From the NCBI RefSeq assembly GCF_002866025.1, contig NZ_LNDE01000001.1, positions 620,001-684,000 on the forward strand: 64,000 nucleotides of DNA. The letters run 5' to 3'. The notes beneath the pieces are model-generated. The model ran no database searches and was not told the DNA's origin. It was given only the letters and a program-made list of their open reading frames with translations. The translations under genes and the position numbers were made by a program. The stretch's first letter is position 1; every line of letters starts with the position of its first letter. Below are positions 39,343-52,346 of this stretch, piece by piece. This DNA is from Thermotoga sp. KOL6. Lineage in GTDB: Bacteria; Thermotogota; Thermotogae; Thermotogales; Thermotogaceae.

Positions 39343-40358
39343 CGAAGGGGAAAATTTTTCTCTTTTCTCTCCTCCTTCTCGGAACTATTGGAACTTTCCT
39401 CGTTTTTGTTCTCTTTCGTTCGAACGAACAGTATTACGAACTCAGAGGATTTGCTCTAGGAACGAGTGTGAGAATCGTCGTTGCTTCAAAAAAGATCAAC
39501 CCCAAAACTATAGCGGAAGCTATACTCGAAGACATGAAAAGAATCACCTACAAATTTTCTACAACCGACAACAGAAGCGTGATAAAGAAGATCAACGATC
39601 ATCCGGAAGAGTGGATCGAAGTCGATGAAGAAACCTACAGTTTGCTGAAAGCCGCCTATGCTTTCGCTGAACTAACAGAAGGCGCTTTCGATCCGACGGT
39701 AGGTGGACTTTTATCACTCTGGGGATTCGTTGGAAATTATGAGAATCCACGAGTACCATCGACAGAGGAAATAGAAAAGGAACTGGAACATGTTGGATAC
39801 AACAACATTCTTTTCGATGATGAAAACATGAGGATAAAAGTCAAGGATGGCACAAAGATGGATCTCGGTGGAATAGCAAAAGGTTATGCATTAGACAGAG
39901 CAAGGCAAATAGCTCTCTCGTTTGATGAGAATGCAACGGGTTTTGTAGAAGCGGGCGGAGACATTCGTATCATCGGACCAAAATTCGGAAAATATCCGTG
40001 GGTAATAGGTGTGAAAAATCCCCGTGGTAACGACGTGATAGATTATATCTACTTGAAGTCCGGTGCAGTAGCAACTTCCGGCGATTACGAACGTTACTTT
40101 GTGGAAAATGGAATTCGATACCACCACATATTGGATCCATCAACTGGTTACCCTGTAAAAGGTGTTTGGAGTGTCACGGTGATAGCAGAGGACGCAACAA
40201 CGGCAGATACTCTCTCTACGGCTGGTTTTGTTCTGGCGGGAAGAGATTGGAGAAGAGTGATTCTTGATTTTCCAAGAATGGGAGCACATCCCATGATTGT
40301 TCTCGAAGGAGGCAAAGTAGAGAAATCGAACACTTTCACTCTCTTTGAGAAAGAGTGA
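39300..40358 (+). CDS. apbE: FAD:protein FMN transferase ApbE
   Basis: About 350 residues with an N-terminal membrane anchor. ApbE motifs are FALGTSVRIV, EGAFDPTVGGL, KMDLGGIAKGYALD, EAGGDIRI, HHILDPSTGYPV and DATTADTLSTAGFV. It attaches FMN covalently to Thr/Ser of extracytoplasmic flavoproteins. The start is uncertain: GTG at 39300 or 39309 overlaps the radical SAM gene, and no ATG is available. No flavinylated target such as an FMN-binding-domain protein is seen nearby. Confidence 0.9.
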   Translation: MQKVWSSNSNNHWITKGKIFLFSLLLLGTIGTFLVFVLFRSNEQYYELRGFALGTSVRIVVASKKINPKTIAEAILEDMKRITYKFSTTDNRSVIKKINDHPEEWIEVDEETYSLLKAAYAFAELTEGAFDPTVGGLLSLWGFVGNYENPRVPSTEEIEKELEHVGYNNILFDDENMRIKVKDGTKMDLGGIAKGYALDRARQIALSFDENATGFVEAGGDIRIIGPKFGKYPWVIGVKNPRGNDVIDYIYLKSGAVATSGDYERYFVENGIRYHHILDPSTGYPVKGVWSVTVIAEDATTADTLSTAGFVLAGRDWRRVILDFPRMGAHPMIVLEGGKVEKSNTFTLFEKE

Positions 40359-40362
40359 GAGA

Positions 40363-40713
40363 ATGAGAAAGTTTCTTGAGAAAAAAGATCTTCTTGTGTT
40401 TTTCGTTTTCCTTGCAATCGTGATTTTTCCTTTTATCGTTCCAAAAAACATCGGAAACAAAGTAGTTGTCGAAGGAAGAGATTTCAAAAAGATTCTGTCA
40501 AAACCTGGGATTTACGACATAGTGGAAAACGGAAAGTTTCTCATGAAAGTGGAGTTCACCGGGGAAAAAGTCAGAGTGGTGGAATCGACTTGTCCATTGA
40601 AAATATGCGTAAAAACTGGTTGGGTGGGACCTGGTGGTACCATTGTATGTGTCCCAAATGAGGTGATAATATACTTCGAAGGAAAAACAGATTACGATAT
40701 CGAAACTTGGTAA
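40363..40713 (+). CDS. NusG domain II-containing membrane-anchored protein
   Basis: A 116-residue protein with a single N-terminal membrane helix (about 12-29) and a NusG-II-like beta domain. The segment VVESTCPLKICVKTGW, with its two Cys, then GGTIVCVPNEVIIYF is the family hallmark. Such genes commonly sit beside ApbE and Gx-transporter genes and are proposed to serve extracytoplasmic flavin redox chains. The ATG at 40363 has only a weak ribosome binding site and lies next to the apbE stop. Confidence 0.82.
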   Translation: MRKFLEKKDLLVFFVFLAIVIFPFIVPKNIGNKVVVEGRDFKKILSKPGIYDIVENGKFLMKVEFTGEKVRVVESTCPLKICVKTGWVGPGGTIVCVPNEVIIYFEGKTDYDIETW

Positions 40714-41273
40714 AACGAATTGCTTTACTTTCTGTCTTGACGGCTTTATCCTCGGTTTTGTACACCGCAGAAAATCTTCTTCCTTTTCCGGTACCTTTTG
40801 GAAGATGGGGTTTTTCCAACTCCGTTGTACTCTTTATAGCTTCAGAGATAGGATTTGCAGATGCCTTGATAGTATCTTCCGCTAAAAGTATCATCGGAGC
40901 CCTTTTCAGCGGCCGATTTCTTTCCCCATCTTTTTTGACGGGATTTTTTGGGGCAATTTCCGCGGCAACGATAGAGTCTTTATTAGCAAGATTCGGATTC
41001 GGATACCTCGGTTTGAGTCTCTCAGGAGCATCCATGAACAACTTTGTTCAATTAATTGTGATCTCTTTCATCTTGGAAAACACCAAAGCTTTTTCTCTTC
41101 TTCCTGTGATGATGAATCTTGGACTGATCTCCGCTACAGCTAACGCTTTCATCGCCAGCAAGATGGGAGGGATCTTATTTGAAAATCGTGCTAGCTTCTT
41201 CTTCACCGAGGAGACAGCAGTTGATGAAACTCCTGGGAATAGACTTCGAAATCGAATATCCCAACATCGATGA
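40707..41273 (+). CDS. Gx transporter family membrane protein
   Basis: A 188-residue protein with five to six helices of the Hpre_diP_synt_I/Gx transporter family: [31 protein letters not shown] and [19 protein letters not shown]. The fold is related to ECF S components, so substrate uptake is likely; the name heptaprenyl synthase component I is historical. TTG start at 40707, overlapping the NusG-II gene. The C-terminal 31 residues are read from DNA that also encodes the start of Maf. Confidence 0.8.
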   Translation: MVKRIALLSVLTALSSVLYTAENLLPFPVPFGRWGFSNSVVLFIASEIGFADALIVSSAKSIIGALFSGRFLSPSFLTGFFGAISAATIESLLARFGFGYLGLSLSGASMNNFVQLIVISFILENTKAFSLLPVMMNLGLISATANAFIASKMGGILFENRASFFFTEETAVDETPGNRLRNRISQHR

Positions 41274-41781
41274 AAATATTATCGGTGACCCTCTTACCAC
41301 CGCAAGGGAATTGGCTTTGAAAAAAGCGGAAGACGTTTTTCAAAGGCGAAAAGACAAAAAGGAGATCTTGGTTATTGGCTCGGACACGGTGGTGGAACTG
41401 AACGGAGAAACTCTTGGAAAACCAAAAGACACTGAAGAAGCTGAGGAATTCCTCAGTAAACTCTCAGGAAAATGGCACATGGTACACACAGGTGTGGCAT
41501 TCGTGTCTTTTTCGGCAAGTGATGTTTTGATTTCTTCCACCAAAGTTAAGTTCAGAGAATTGCCTGACGAAATCATCCGGTACTATGTGCAACAGTACAA
41601 ACCGCTTGACAAAGCGGGAGCTTACGGAATACAAGATTTTGCCTCTGTTTTCGTGGAAAAGGTGGAAGGAGATTTCTTCACTGTTGTCGGCTTTCCAATA
41701 GGTTTGATTTGGCAATATCTGTACGAGAAAGGTTGGTGGAAAGTTGTTACCAAGGGAAAGGCTGATAAAAGCAGGGCCTGA
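41179..41781 (+). CDS. maf: Maf-family nucleoside triphosphate pyrophosphatase
   Basis: A 200-residue house-cleaning nucleotide pyrophosphatase. It has the SSSPRR substrate motif (residues 7-12), [23 protein letters not shown] and DKAGAYGIQ. It hydrolyses dTTP/UTP or modified nucleotides to monophosphates. TTG start with GGGAGGGA 6 bases upstream, inside the end of the Gx gene (95-base overlap). The maf-radC order is the same as in Bacillus, where mreB follows. Confidence 0.92.
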   Translation: MKIVLASSSPRRQQLMKLLGIDFEIEYPNIDENIIGDPLTTARELALKKAEDVFQRRKDKKEILVIGSDTVVELNGETLGKPKDTEEAEEFLSKLSGKWHMVHTGVAFVSFSASDVLISSTKVKFRELPDEIIRYYVQQYKPLDKAGAYGIQDFASVFVEKVEGDFFTVVGFPIGLIWQYLYEKGWWKVVTKGKADKSRA

Positions 41782-42391
41782 AGCACTTTCAAAAGAAGAA
41801 TTGATCGCCATTCTTTTGAGAACAGGAAGGAAGGGCAAGCATGTACTCGAATTGGCCCGAATTCTATTCGAAAAGTTCGACTCATCCCTGGTAAAGCTCA
41901 CGAACGCCAATATCGAAGAAATAGCCTCTGTAAACGGCGTAGGAATTGTAAAAGCAGTCACATTGAAAGCTGCTCTCGAACTTGGAAAAAGATTGCACGA
42001 AGAGCTAGAGGGAATCCCAAAGAGATTGGATTCACCTGAAAAAGTTTATCGGCACTGTAAAGACATGATCTATCTTGAAAAGGAAGCTGTGAAAGTGATA
42101 TGTCTTGACAGAAAACTCAACCTTATTTCTGAAGTTGTCATAACCGTTGGGACTTCTGAAAAGAGTCTCGTTCATCCAAGAGAAGTCTTCCGAACAGCTA
42201 TCAGAACAAACGCTTCGGGAATAATAGTGGCCCACAATCATCCTTCTGGGGATCCAACTCCCAGCAGAGAGGACAGATTGATCACGAAGAATCTAAAAGA
42301 GGCAGGAAAAATTCTTGGTATAGATCTGGTTGATCATGTGATAATCTCAAAGAGAGGGTACTTCAGTTTCAAAGAGGGGGGAGAACTTTGA
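41744..42391 (+). CDS. radC: RadC family JAB-domain protein
   Basis: A 215-residue protein with an N-terminal helix-hairpin-helix part (about 55-85; [13 protein letters not shown]) and a JAB1/MPN metalloprotease-like domain with His164, His166 and Asp177 in [15 protein letters not shown]. The cellular role of RadC is unsettled despite its name. TTG start at 41744 after GGTGG, overlapping maf by 38 bases. Confidence 0.92.
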   Translation: MLPRERLIKAGPEALSKEELIAILLRTGRKGKHVLELARILFEKFDSSLVKLTNANIEEIASVNGVGIVKAVTLKAALELGKRLHEELEGIPKRLDSPEKVYRHCKDMIYLEKEAVKVICLDRKLNLISEVVITVGTSEKSLVHPREVFRTAIRTNASGIIVAHNHPSGDPTPSREDRLITKNLKEAGKILGIDLVDHVIISKRGYFSFKEGGEL

Positions 42392-42936
42392 TTACCCGAG
42401 AAAGAGCTCTGGAACTCCTGAAAGAACATGTGAAAACAAAAAACCTCGTTAAACACTGTCTCGCAACCGAGGTCGTGATGAAGTCTCTCGCGAAAGTACT
42501 CGATGAAGACGAAGAAAAATGGGGAATCACAGGACTTTTACACGATCTGGATTACGATTATACAAAAGAAAATCCAGATGAGCATGGTTTAAAGACCGTG
42601 GAAATTTTGAAAAACGAAGACGTACCCGAAGATGTGATCAATGCCATTCTCGCTCACTGTGGAAAAAAAGAACCAGAAACCTTGATGGAGAAAGCACTTT
42701 ATGCAGTGGATCCAACCACCGGTTTCATAGTGGCAGCAGCACTCATAAGGCCGGAAAAAAAACTGGAAGTTCTTGACGTTGACTTCTTGCTGAGGAGATT
42801 CAAGGAAAAAGCCTTTGCAAGGGGTGCAAATAGAGATCAAATAAAATCTTGCGAGGAAATAGGCCTTTCTTTGGAAAAGTTCCTCGAAATATCTTTGGAA
42901 GCGATGAAGTCGATATCTTCCGAGCTTGGATTGTGA
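42388..42936 (+). CDS. HD-domain hydrolase (HDIG type)
   Basis: A 182-residue HD protein: His near residue 23, [10 protein letters not shown] (His-Asp pair) and [27 protein letters not shown]. The position of the second Asp fits the family of phosphohydrolases annotated as HDIG. The substrate is unknown. TTG start overlapping radC by 4 bases. It is followed closely by deoC. Confidence 0.82.
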   Translation: MITRERALELLKEHVKTKNLVKHCLATEVVMKSLAKVLDEDEEKWGITGLLHDLDYDYTKENPDEHGLKTVEILKNEDVPEDVINAILAHCGKKEPETLMEKALYAVDPTTGFIVAAALIRPEKKLEVLDVDFLLRRFKEKAFARGANRDQIKSCEEIGLSLEKFLEISLEAMKSISSELGL

Positions 42937-42946
42937 GGTGGTGTTC

Positions 42947-43682
42947 ATGCTGGAATACAAGATTGAAGAAGCGATCGTTCGATACAGAGAATCCTATGAG
43001 TTCAAACCCTATAAGGATAAAATTTCCCTTGAAGACGTGAAAGGAGCAATAGAGCACACCAATTTGAAACCTTTCGCCACTCCCGATGACATAGTAAAAC
43101 TCTGTTCGGAAGCAAAAGAATATGGATTGTACGGAGTGTGTGTGAATCCTTGCTATGTCCCGCTTGCAGAAAGAGAACTTGAAGGAACAGATGTAAAAGT
43201 GGTGACCGTTGTCGGATTTCCACTTGGTGCAAACGAGACAAGAGTCAAAGCCCAAGAAGCTTTTTTTGCTTTTGAAAGCGGGGCAGATGAAGTGGATATG
43301 GTTATAAACATCGGCATGTTGAAAGCCAAGGAATGGGAATACGTATACGATGATATAAGAAGTGTGGTTGAAGCCGCTCGCGGGAAAACTGTCAAAGTGA
43401 TTATCGAAACTTGTTATTTGGATCTGGAAGAAAAAATGGCGGCTTGTGTTATCTCGAAAATTGCAGGAGCTCACTATGTTAAGACGTCAACGGGTTTTGG
43501 TCCAAAAGGAGCAACGGTCGAGGATGTACACCTGATGAAGTGGATCGTCGGTGAAGATATGAAAGTCAAAGCTGCCGGTGGAATAAGGAGCTATGAAGAC
43601 GCTGTAAAAATGCTTATGTACGGTGCGGAAAAAATAGGTACGAGTTCTGGTCATAAAATCGTACTGGAGGGGGAAGAAAAGT

Positions 43683-43693
<11 letters not shown>
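42947..43693 (+). CDS. deoC: Deoxyribose-phosphate aldolase
   Basis: A 248-residue class I aldolase splitting 2-deoxyribose-5-phosphate into glyceraldehyde-3-phosphate and acetaldehyde. Active-site residues are Asp117 (DEVDMVI), the Schiff-base Lys179 (YVKTSTGF) and Lys208 (KVKAAGGIR). The 30-residue N-terminal extension is also found in the T. maritima enzyme (TM1559, from memory). GAGGTGG precedes the ATG at 42947. Confidence 0.96.
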
Positions 43694-46179
<2,486 letters not shown>

Positions 46180-46180
46180 T

Positions 46181-46990
46181 ATGCTTCTGACACGGTTGAT
46201 ACTAACCTCAATAACCGTAGTTGTCTCTTATTTGGTGTTCAAATGGATTTTCAAAATCATAGAGAAAAGCGTTGAAAGGCTTGGAAAAGAACTTCAAATG
46301 AGAAACACTATAAGGTTTTTCCTGGGACTCATCATAGCGGTTATAGCAATCATGGTGATCCTTGATATTTGGGATCTAAATCTCGCGCCTATGTTGGCAG
46401 GGGTGGGAATTGGCGGCCTTGTCGTAGGTCTGGCTCTCCAAGAACCCCTCTCTAATTTCTTCTCTGGAGTATTCCTTTTGATTTCAAGAGCCATAAAAGA
46501 AGGAGAAGCAGTAGAAGCAGGTGGAATTTCTGGAACAGTTGAAGTGGTGAATCTCAATCACACCGTGATCAGAACATGGGATGGACGGAAGGCTATGATC
46601 CCAAACAAAACAGTTTGGAACGACAAAATCATTCATTTCTGGCCTTCGAACGTGAGGAGACAGGAAATCACGGTAGGTGTCCCCTACTCCGCCAATCTCA
46701 GGAAAGTAGTGGAAATCTTCCAGAAGGCTCTAGAGGATGAAGAAACTGTTGAAAAAGATCCTGTCCCCGCCATAATTTTCTCTGCTTTCAACAGTTCTTC
46801 CATAGACTTCATAATAAGATTCTGGGTGAACAGGGATAATTACTTCGAAGGTGTGAAAAGACTCGCCTTCAGAATCAAAGAATATCTGGAGAGAGAAGGA
46901 ATATCCATTCCTTTCCCTCAACTCGACGTACATTTTGATGATGACTTTCTGAGGGTGTGGGAACGTGAAAGCGATAAAAATAAGAGTTGA
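46181..46990 (+). CDS. mscS: Small-conductance mechanosensitive channel MscS
   Basis: A 269-residue channel with two N-terminal helices and the pore helix TM3 (LAGVGIGGLVVGLALQEPLSNFFSGVFLL, about 78-106), then the cytoplasmic beta and alpha/beta domains. It has one fewer N-terminal segment than enteric MscS, or equals it if the first helix is split. It releases turgor under hypo-osmotic stress. The ATG follows GAGGTGGTGAT. Confidence 0.93.
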   Translation: MLLTRLILTSITVVVSYLVFKWIFKIIEKSVERLGKELQMRNTIRFFLGLIIAVIAIMVILDIWDLNLAPMLAGVGIGGLVVGLALQEPLSNFFSGVFLLISRAIKEGEAVEAGGISGTVEVVNLNHTVIRTWDGRKAMIPNKTVWNDKIIHFWPSNVRRQEITVGVPYSANLRKVVEIFQKALEDEETVEKDPVPAIIFSAFNSSSIDFIIRFWVNRDNYFEGVKRLAFRIKEYLEREGISIPFPQLDVHFDDDFLRVWERESDKNKS

Positions 46991-47237
46991 GGGGATCGTT
47001 CAAGGCGTTGGATTTAGATATTTCACGAGGAGAGTTGCGAAATCTCTAGGTGTGAAGGGTTATGTAATGAACATGGACGATGGATCTGTTTTTATTCACG
47101 CCGAGGGTGAAGAGAATGCTCTACGTCGCTTTCTAAACGAAGTGGCAAAAGGGCCTCCAGCAGCTGTAGTAATGAACGTGAGCATTGAGGAAACAACACC
47201 AGAAGGGTACGAAGATTTCGTTATCAAGTATTATTAA
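46965..47237 (+). CDS. acyP: Acylphosphatase
   Basis: A 90-residue alpha/beta sandwich with the phosphate-binding loop GIVQGVGFRYF (catalytic Arg18) and catalytic Asn36 (YVMNMDDG). It hydrolyses acyl phosphates such as carbamoyl or acetyl phosphate. GTG start inside the last 26 bases of mscS. The operon appears to end here; the next gene follows a 152-base gap. Confidence 0.94.
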   Translation: MKAIKIRVEGIVQGVGFRYFTRRVAKSLGVKGYVMNMDDGSVFIHAEGEENALRRFLNEVAKGPPAAVVMNVSIEETTPEGYEDFVIKYY

Positions 47238-47256
47238 TATTACATCACGTTTATCA

Positions 47257-47277
47257 GGTGCATTAAGTTAATACACC
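47257..47277. repeat. Inverted repeat upstream of ffh
   Basis: GGTGcATTAA-G-TTAATaCACC: ten-base arms with one mismatch around a central G. It lies 20 bases after acyP and 113 bases before ffh in a 152-base gap with no gene. There is no T-tract, so it is more like a protein-binding site than a terminator. No clear sigma-A promoter is recognised in the rest of the gap, although ffh needs one. Confidence 0.5.
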
Positions 47278-47389
47278 TATTCTTCGAAACTATATTGTAA
47301 CATTTATTACTAGACTCCTTACGTGATTAGAAACCTGAAATTAATGGGGGACGTCTAATATCAGAGAGAGACTCGTTGGAGGTGTTTGA

Positions 47390-48691
47390 ATGTTCGAGAA
47401 TCTCCAAGAAAAACTATCCAGAGTGTTTAGAAATCTTTCCGGTAGAGGAAAGATAACTGAAAAGAACGTTAAAGAAGCTGTCAGGGAAGTAAAGCTTTCT
47501 CTGTTGGAAGCTGATGTAAACTACAAAGTTGTGAAAGAATTTGTCGATCATGTCCTCCAAAAAGCGTTGGGTGAAGAAGTTCTCAAAAGTCTAACACCCG
47601 ATCAGCAGTTCGTGAAGATCGTAAGAGATGAATTGATAAAGATAATGGGAGAGAAAAACGAACCTTTAAAGCTTATACACAGACCTGCCCCTGTGATGAT
47701 GGTTGGTCTCCAAGGGAGTGGAAAAACAACTACTTGTGCGAAACTTGCAAGACTTCTCAAAAAAGAAGGTCGGAATCCCTTACTCGTTGCGGCTGATCTG
47801 TACAGACCAGCAGCTATCGATCAACTTGTCAAACTGGGAAACCAATTAGGAATCGATGTTGTTCATGACTACAAGAAATCGCCCGTGGAAATTGTAAAAG
47901 AAAGCATCAGGAAAGCTGAAGAGACGGGAAAAGATGTCCTCGTAGTCGATACCGCTGGTCGTCTCCACATAGATGAAGAGATGATGAAAGAGCTTGAAGA
48001 AATAAAATCCGTCCTCAATCCTGATGAGATTTTGTTGGTTGTAGATGCGATGATGGGTCAGGATGCTGTTAATACCGCCAAAGTCTTCGATGAGAGGTTG
48101 AATTTGACAGGATTCGTTGTAACGAAAATGGACGGTGATGCCAGAGGCGGTGTGATCCTTTCCATAAAATACATAACGGGGAAGCCTGTTAAATTCATAG
48201 GAACAAGCGAAAAACTCGATGGCTTGGAGCCTTTTTATCCTGACAGAGTTGCAAACAGAATTCTCGGTATGGGAGATGTGTTGTCTCTGATAGAAAGAGT
48301 GGAAAGGGAATTAGATCAAGAAAAGATGAAAAAAAGTGCGGAAAAGTTTCTCAAAGCAGAGTTTACGTTGGAAGATTTCAAAGAACAACTTCAAGAGATG
48401 AAAAAGTTAGGACCTCTCTCCTCCCTTTTGGAGATGCTCCCAGGATCACCCAAAATAGACGTTGAGATGAGCGAAAAGGAATTGAAAAAGATTGAAGCTA
48501 TCATCAATTCCATGACTGTAGAGGAAAGAAAAAATCCCCACATCATAAACGCAAGTAGAAAAAGAAGGATTGCAAAAGGTAGTGGTACCACTGTTCAAGA
48601 TGTAAATAAACTCCTCAAGAGTTACGAGCAGATGAAACTTCTTATGAAGAGGATGAAAAAAGGAAAGTTCAAAATACCCTTTGGATTGTAG
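47390..48691 (+). CDS. ffh: Signal recognition particle GTPase Ffh (SRP54)
   Basis: A 433-residue SRP protein: N domain (1-90), G domain with GLQGSGKTT (106-114), DTAGRLHIDE and TKMDGDARGG, and a methionine-rich M domain (about 300-433) that binds 4.5S RNA and signal sequences. It targets membrane proteins to FtsY and SecYEG. GGAGGTG precedes the ATG. It leads the rpsP-khpA-rimM-trmD-rplS-lepB series. Confidence 0.98.
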   Translation: MFENLQEKLSRVFRNLSGRGKITEKNVKEAVREVKLSLLEADVNYKVVKEFVDHVLQKALGEEVLKSLTPDQQFVKIVRDELIKIMGEKNEPLKLIHRPAPVMMVGLQGSGKTTTCAKLARLLKKEGRNPLLVAADLYRPAAIDQLVKLGNQLGIDVVHDYKKSPVEIVKESIRKAEETGKDVLVVDTAGRLHIDEEMMKELEEIKSVLNPDEILLVVDAMMGQDAVNTAKVFDERLNLTGFVVTKMDGDARGGVILSIKYITGKPVKFIGTSEKLDGLEPFYPDRVANRILGMGDVLSLIERVERELDQEKMKKSAEKFLKAEFTLEDFKEQLQEMKKLGPLSSLLEMLPGSPKIDVEMSEKELKKIEAIINSMTVEERKNPHIINASRKRRIAKGSGTTVQDVNKLLKSYEQMKLLMKRMKKGKFKIPFGL

Positions 48692-48704
48692 GGAGGTGTA
48701 GTTC

Positions 48705-48998
48705 GTGGTTAGGATAAGACTCACAAGGATGGGAAAAAGAAAACAACCCTTTTACAGAATTGTGGTCGTTGATAGCAGAAAAAGGAGAGATGGAGCGTAC
48801 ATTGAATCCCTCGGTTATTACAACCCTTTAAAAGAGGGAGAAATAAAGATTAACGTTGAAAAAGCAGTGGAATGGATTTTGAAAGGTGCTCAACCGAGCG
48901 ATACGGTGAGGGACATTTTCAGAAAATTCGGAGTGATGAAAAGGGTACACGAGATAAAGTACGAGAAGAAAAAAGAAGAGGAGGCAACTTCTGAATGA
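48705..48998 (+). CDS. rpsP: 30S ribosomal protein S16
   Basis: A 97-residue S16 with the family start [33 protein letters not shown] and GYYNP. It is an assembly protein of the 30S body. GTG start with GGGAGGTG upstream. Its stop overlaps khpA. Confidence 0.98.
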   Translation: MVRIRLTRMGKRKQPFYRIVVVDSRKRRDGAYIESLGYYNPLKEGEIKINVEKAVEWILKGAQPSDTVRDIFRKFGVMKRVHEIKYEKKKEEEATSE

Positions 48999-49222
48999 AA
49001 GAGTTGGTGGAGAAAATACTTCGGGGAATAGTAAAACACCCCGAAGAAGTTGTTGTCATGGAATTCGAAGAAGAAGGAAAAAAAGTACTCGAAATAGTAG
49101 TGAACGAAGAAGACATTGGGCAAGTCATAGGTAAAGATGGTAGGACTATAAAATCTTTGAAAATCCTCCTGAGTGCCCTCATGGGTGATTCCAAAGAGAT
49201 CACCATCAGGGTGGTCAGGTGA
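48995..49222 (+). CDS. khpA: KH-domain RNA-binding protein KhpA
   Basis: A 75-residue protein made of one KH domain with the GxxG loop in [18 protein letters not shown]. It is a conserved partner in RNA regulation and cell-size control, in its usual place between rpsP and rimM. An 8-bp inverted repeat (49019-49026 with 49039-49046) lies in the first codons. Confidence 0.93.
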   Translation: MKELVEKILRGIVKHPEEVVVMEFEEEGKKVLEIVVNEEDIGQVIGKDGRTIKSLKILLSALMGDSKEITIRVVR

Positions 49223-49226
49223 GAAA

Positions 49227-49756
49227 ATGATAAAAACTCTTCAAGATTTGATCAACGAAAGAATACCGATCGGAAAAGTTGTGAATACGCACGGTTTGAA
49301 GGGAGAAGTGAAGCTTTTTCCCTACACGAATTCAGAGGAGATTTTGGGGAATCTCTCGGAAGTCGTTCTATACAACAAAGAGAAGAAGGTGTTTTATCAT
49401 TTATCCGTAGAATCTATCAGGAGGATGAACAAACTTTTTCTTGTCAGATTCGATACTATCGATACAATAGAAGCAGCAGAAAGAATAAAGGGATGCGAGG
49501 TTTTTATAAAGTACGAAGAACTTCCGCCTCTTCAAGAGGATGAATATTACTTCTACGAAATTCTGGGATGTGATGTATTCTACGATTCGGGAGAGAATGT
49601 AGGAAAAGTTGTCGACATCATAGAAACAGGATCTAACGATGTACTAGTCGTGAAGAATCAAAAAAAGGAAACACTGATTCCCATGACAAAAGACTGGATC
49701 ATAAAGATCGATAAAGGTGAAAAAAAGATCGTTGCCAGAAAATTGGAGTGGATTTG

Positions 49757-49757
<1 letters not shown>
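49227..49757 (+). CDS. rimM: Ribosome maturation factor RimM
   Basis: 176 residues: an N-terminal RimM beta-barrel (IPIGKVVNTHGLKGEVKLFPYT) and a C-terminal PRC barrel (YYFYEILGCDVFYDSGENVGKVVDII, LIPMTKDWIIKID). It binds S19 and helps mature the 30S head. ATG at 49227, preceded by GGTGAG. The stop overlaps the trmD start (TGATG). Confidence 0.95.
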
Positions 49758-51066
<1,309 letters not shown>

Positions 51067-51069
51067 GGA

Positions 51070-51423
51070 ATGAGTATGGATCATATCGTAAGGATCATCG
51101 AAAAGAAATACGAAAAGAAAGAAGTTCCAGATTTCAGACCTGGTGATACAGTGAGAGTTCACGTAAAAGTGGTTGAAGGTGACAGAGAGAGGATACAGGT
51201 TTTCGAAGGGATAGTGATCGCCAAGAGAGGTTCTGGAATAAACAAGACGTTCACTGTGAGAAGAATCGGAAGCCACGGCGTCGGTGTGGAAAGAATATTC
51301 CCAATACATTCACCCGTTGTCGAAAAGATAGAAGTTGTGAGAAAGGGTAAAGTGAGAAGAGCAAAACTTTACTATCTCAGAAATGTGAGGGGCAAAATCA
51401 GGATCAAGGAGCGCAGAGATTAA
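51070..51423 (+). CDS. rplS: 50S ribosomal protein L19
   Basis: A 117-residue L19: [55 protein letters not shown] and RRAKLYYLR are family blocks. It lies at the subunit interface. ATG at 51070 (or 51076), after AGGAGGGATTAAGG. The stop overlaps the lepB start (TAATG). Confidence 0.98.
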   Translation: MSMDHIVRIIEKKYEKKEVPDFRPGDTVRVHVKVVEGDRERIQVFEGIVIAKRGSGINKTFTVRRIGSHGVGVERIFPIHSPVVEKIEVVRKGKVRRAKLYYLRNVRGKIRIKERRD

Positions 51424-52346
51424 TGAATCTGAAAAAAGAATCCATAGAATGGATCAAGGCGTTGCTTTACGCCTTGGTAGCCGCAACTATTGTGAGGTTG
51501 TACATATTTGAAACCATGTTGGTGCCCACAGGATCAATGATTCCCACAATACAGATCGGTGATCGGTTGTTTGTAGAAAAAATCACCTACACTGTTCGAG
51601 AACCCGAAATCGGAGAAATTGTTGTATTTTGGTCTCCCTTTGTAGATGAAAGAGCGAGTAAAATGCTTCGCCTTTTTGACAGGTTTATGGATCTTTTTTC
51701 ACCTGCTAAATTCAGAGGTCATGTTAAATATGTGAAACGCCTTGTTGGAAAAAGTGGAGATGTTCTGGAGATAAAGAATGGCAAATTGTATGTCAACGGG
51801 AAAATTCCAGAAACTTTGAAAAATCTGCATTACACTCCTGAGGGAATTTTCAAGTACGAAGATTTTTATGAATGGCTTTACACCGCGAGCAAACTGAGAA
51901 AAGACAAAGAATCTTATAGGAAGTACATCTACTCTCTTGCCGAAAAGTACGGTAGAACAGTAGCTGTTTTGGTTTTCTCTCTTATCGGGGAGGAAGGGTT
52001 GAAATATGGGGAATACTTCCTCCCCGGTTTACTGAATTACTTCGATCCTTCGATGGTGTACTACGATGAAGAGACAAAATCTTACTATATTCCCGGTATG
52101 ATCTATCACACGTTTTATGAAGAATACTACGCTAGTTTGGATCTGAAAAGATATATCGAAAGGACAGAGGATGGAACGATAAGGATAAAGGTCCCGGAGG
52201 GTTTTTACTTTTTGATGGGGGACAATACAACCGAGAGTCTCGATTGCAGATATTTTGGATTCGTACCAAAAGACCATATCATCGGTTGGCCGATTCTGAG
52301 AATATGGCCCTTTGAAAGATTCGGTCCAATTCAACAGCGTTATTGA
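51423..52346 (+). CDS. lepB: Signal peptidase I with a large insertion
   Basis: A 307-residue membrane protease with one N-terminal membrane helix (about 12-30). The catalytic Ser38 is in VPTGSMIPT and Lys105 in YVKRLVGKSGD; the C-terminal box is GDNTTESLDCRYFGFV. Between residues about 134 and 250 there is an extra helical, Tyr-rich segment not found in short Gram-positive enzymes. It removes signal peptides on the outer face of the membrane. The 3' end overlaps the convergent propeller gene by 7 bases. Confidence 0.95.
   Translation: MNLKKESIEWIKALLYALVAATIVRLYIFETMLVPTGSMIPTIQIGDRLFVEKITYTVREPEIGEIVVFWSPFVDERASKMLRLFDRFMDLFSPAKFRGHVKYVKRLVGKSGDVLEIKNGKLYVNGKIPETLKNLHYTPEGIFKYEDFYEWLYTASKLRKDKESYRKYIYSLAEKYGRTVAVLVFSLIGEEGLKYGEYFLPGLLNYFDPSMVYYDEETKSYYIPGMIYHTFYEEYYASLDLKRYIERTEDGTIRIKVPEGFYFLMGDNTTESLDCRYFGFVPKDHIIGWPILRIWPFERFGPIQQRY

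Noticed and set aside
40337-40375. Imperfect hairpin around the apbE stop that might hide the NusG-II start
   Set aside because: The pairing needs bulges and mismatches, and no alternative structure or ligand-binding core is visible.
47238-47389. Possible riboswitch or small RNA (such as 4.5S RNA) before ffh
   Set aside because: I could not find the conserved 4.5S apical loop or any known riboswitch core; only one dyad is evident.
49019-49046. Inverted repeat CTTCGGGG/CCCCGAAG in khpA
   Set aside because: The 12-base loop and lack of a T-tract make a terminator unlikely. It may be chance pairing from lysine/glutamate and proline codons.
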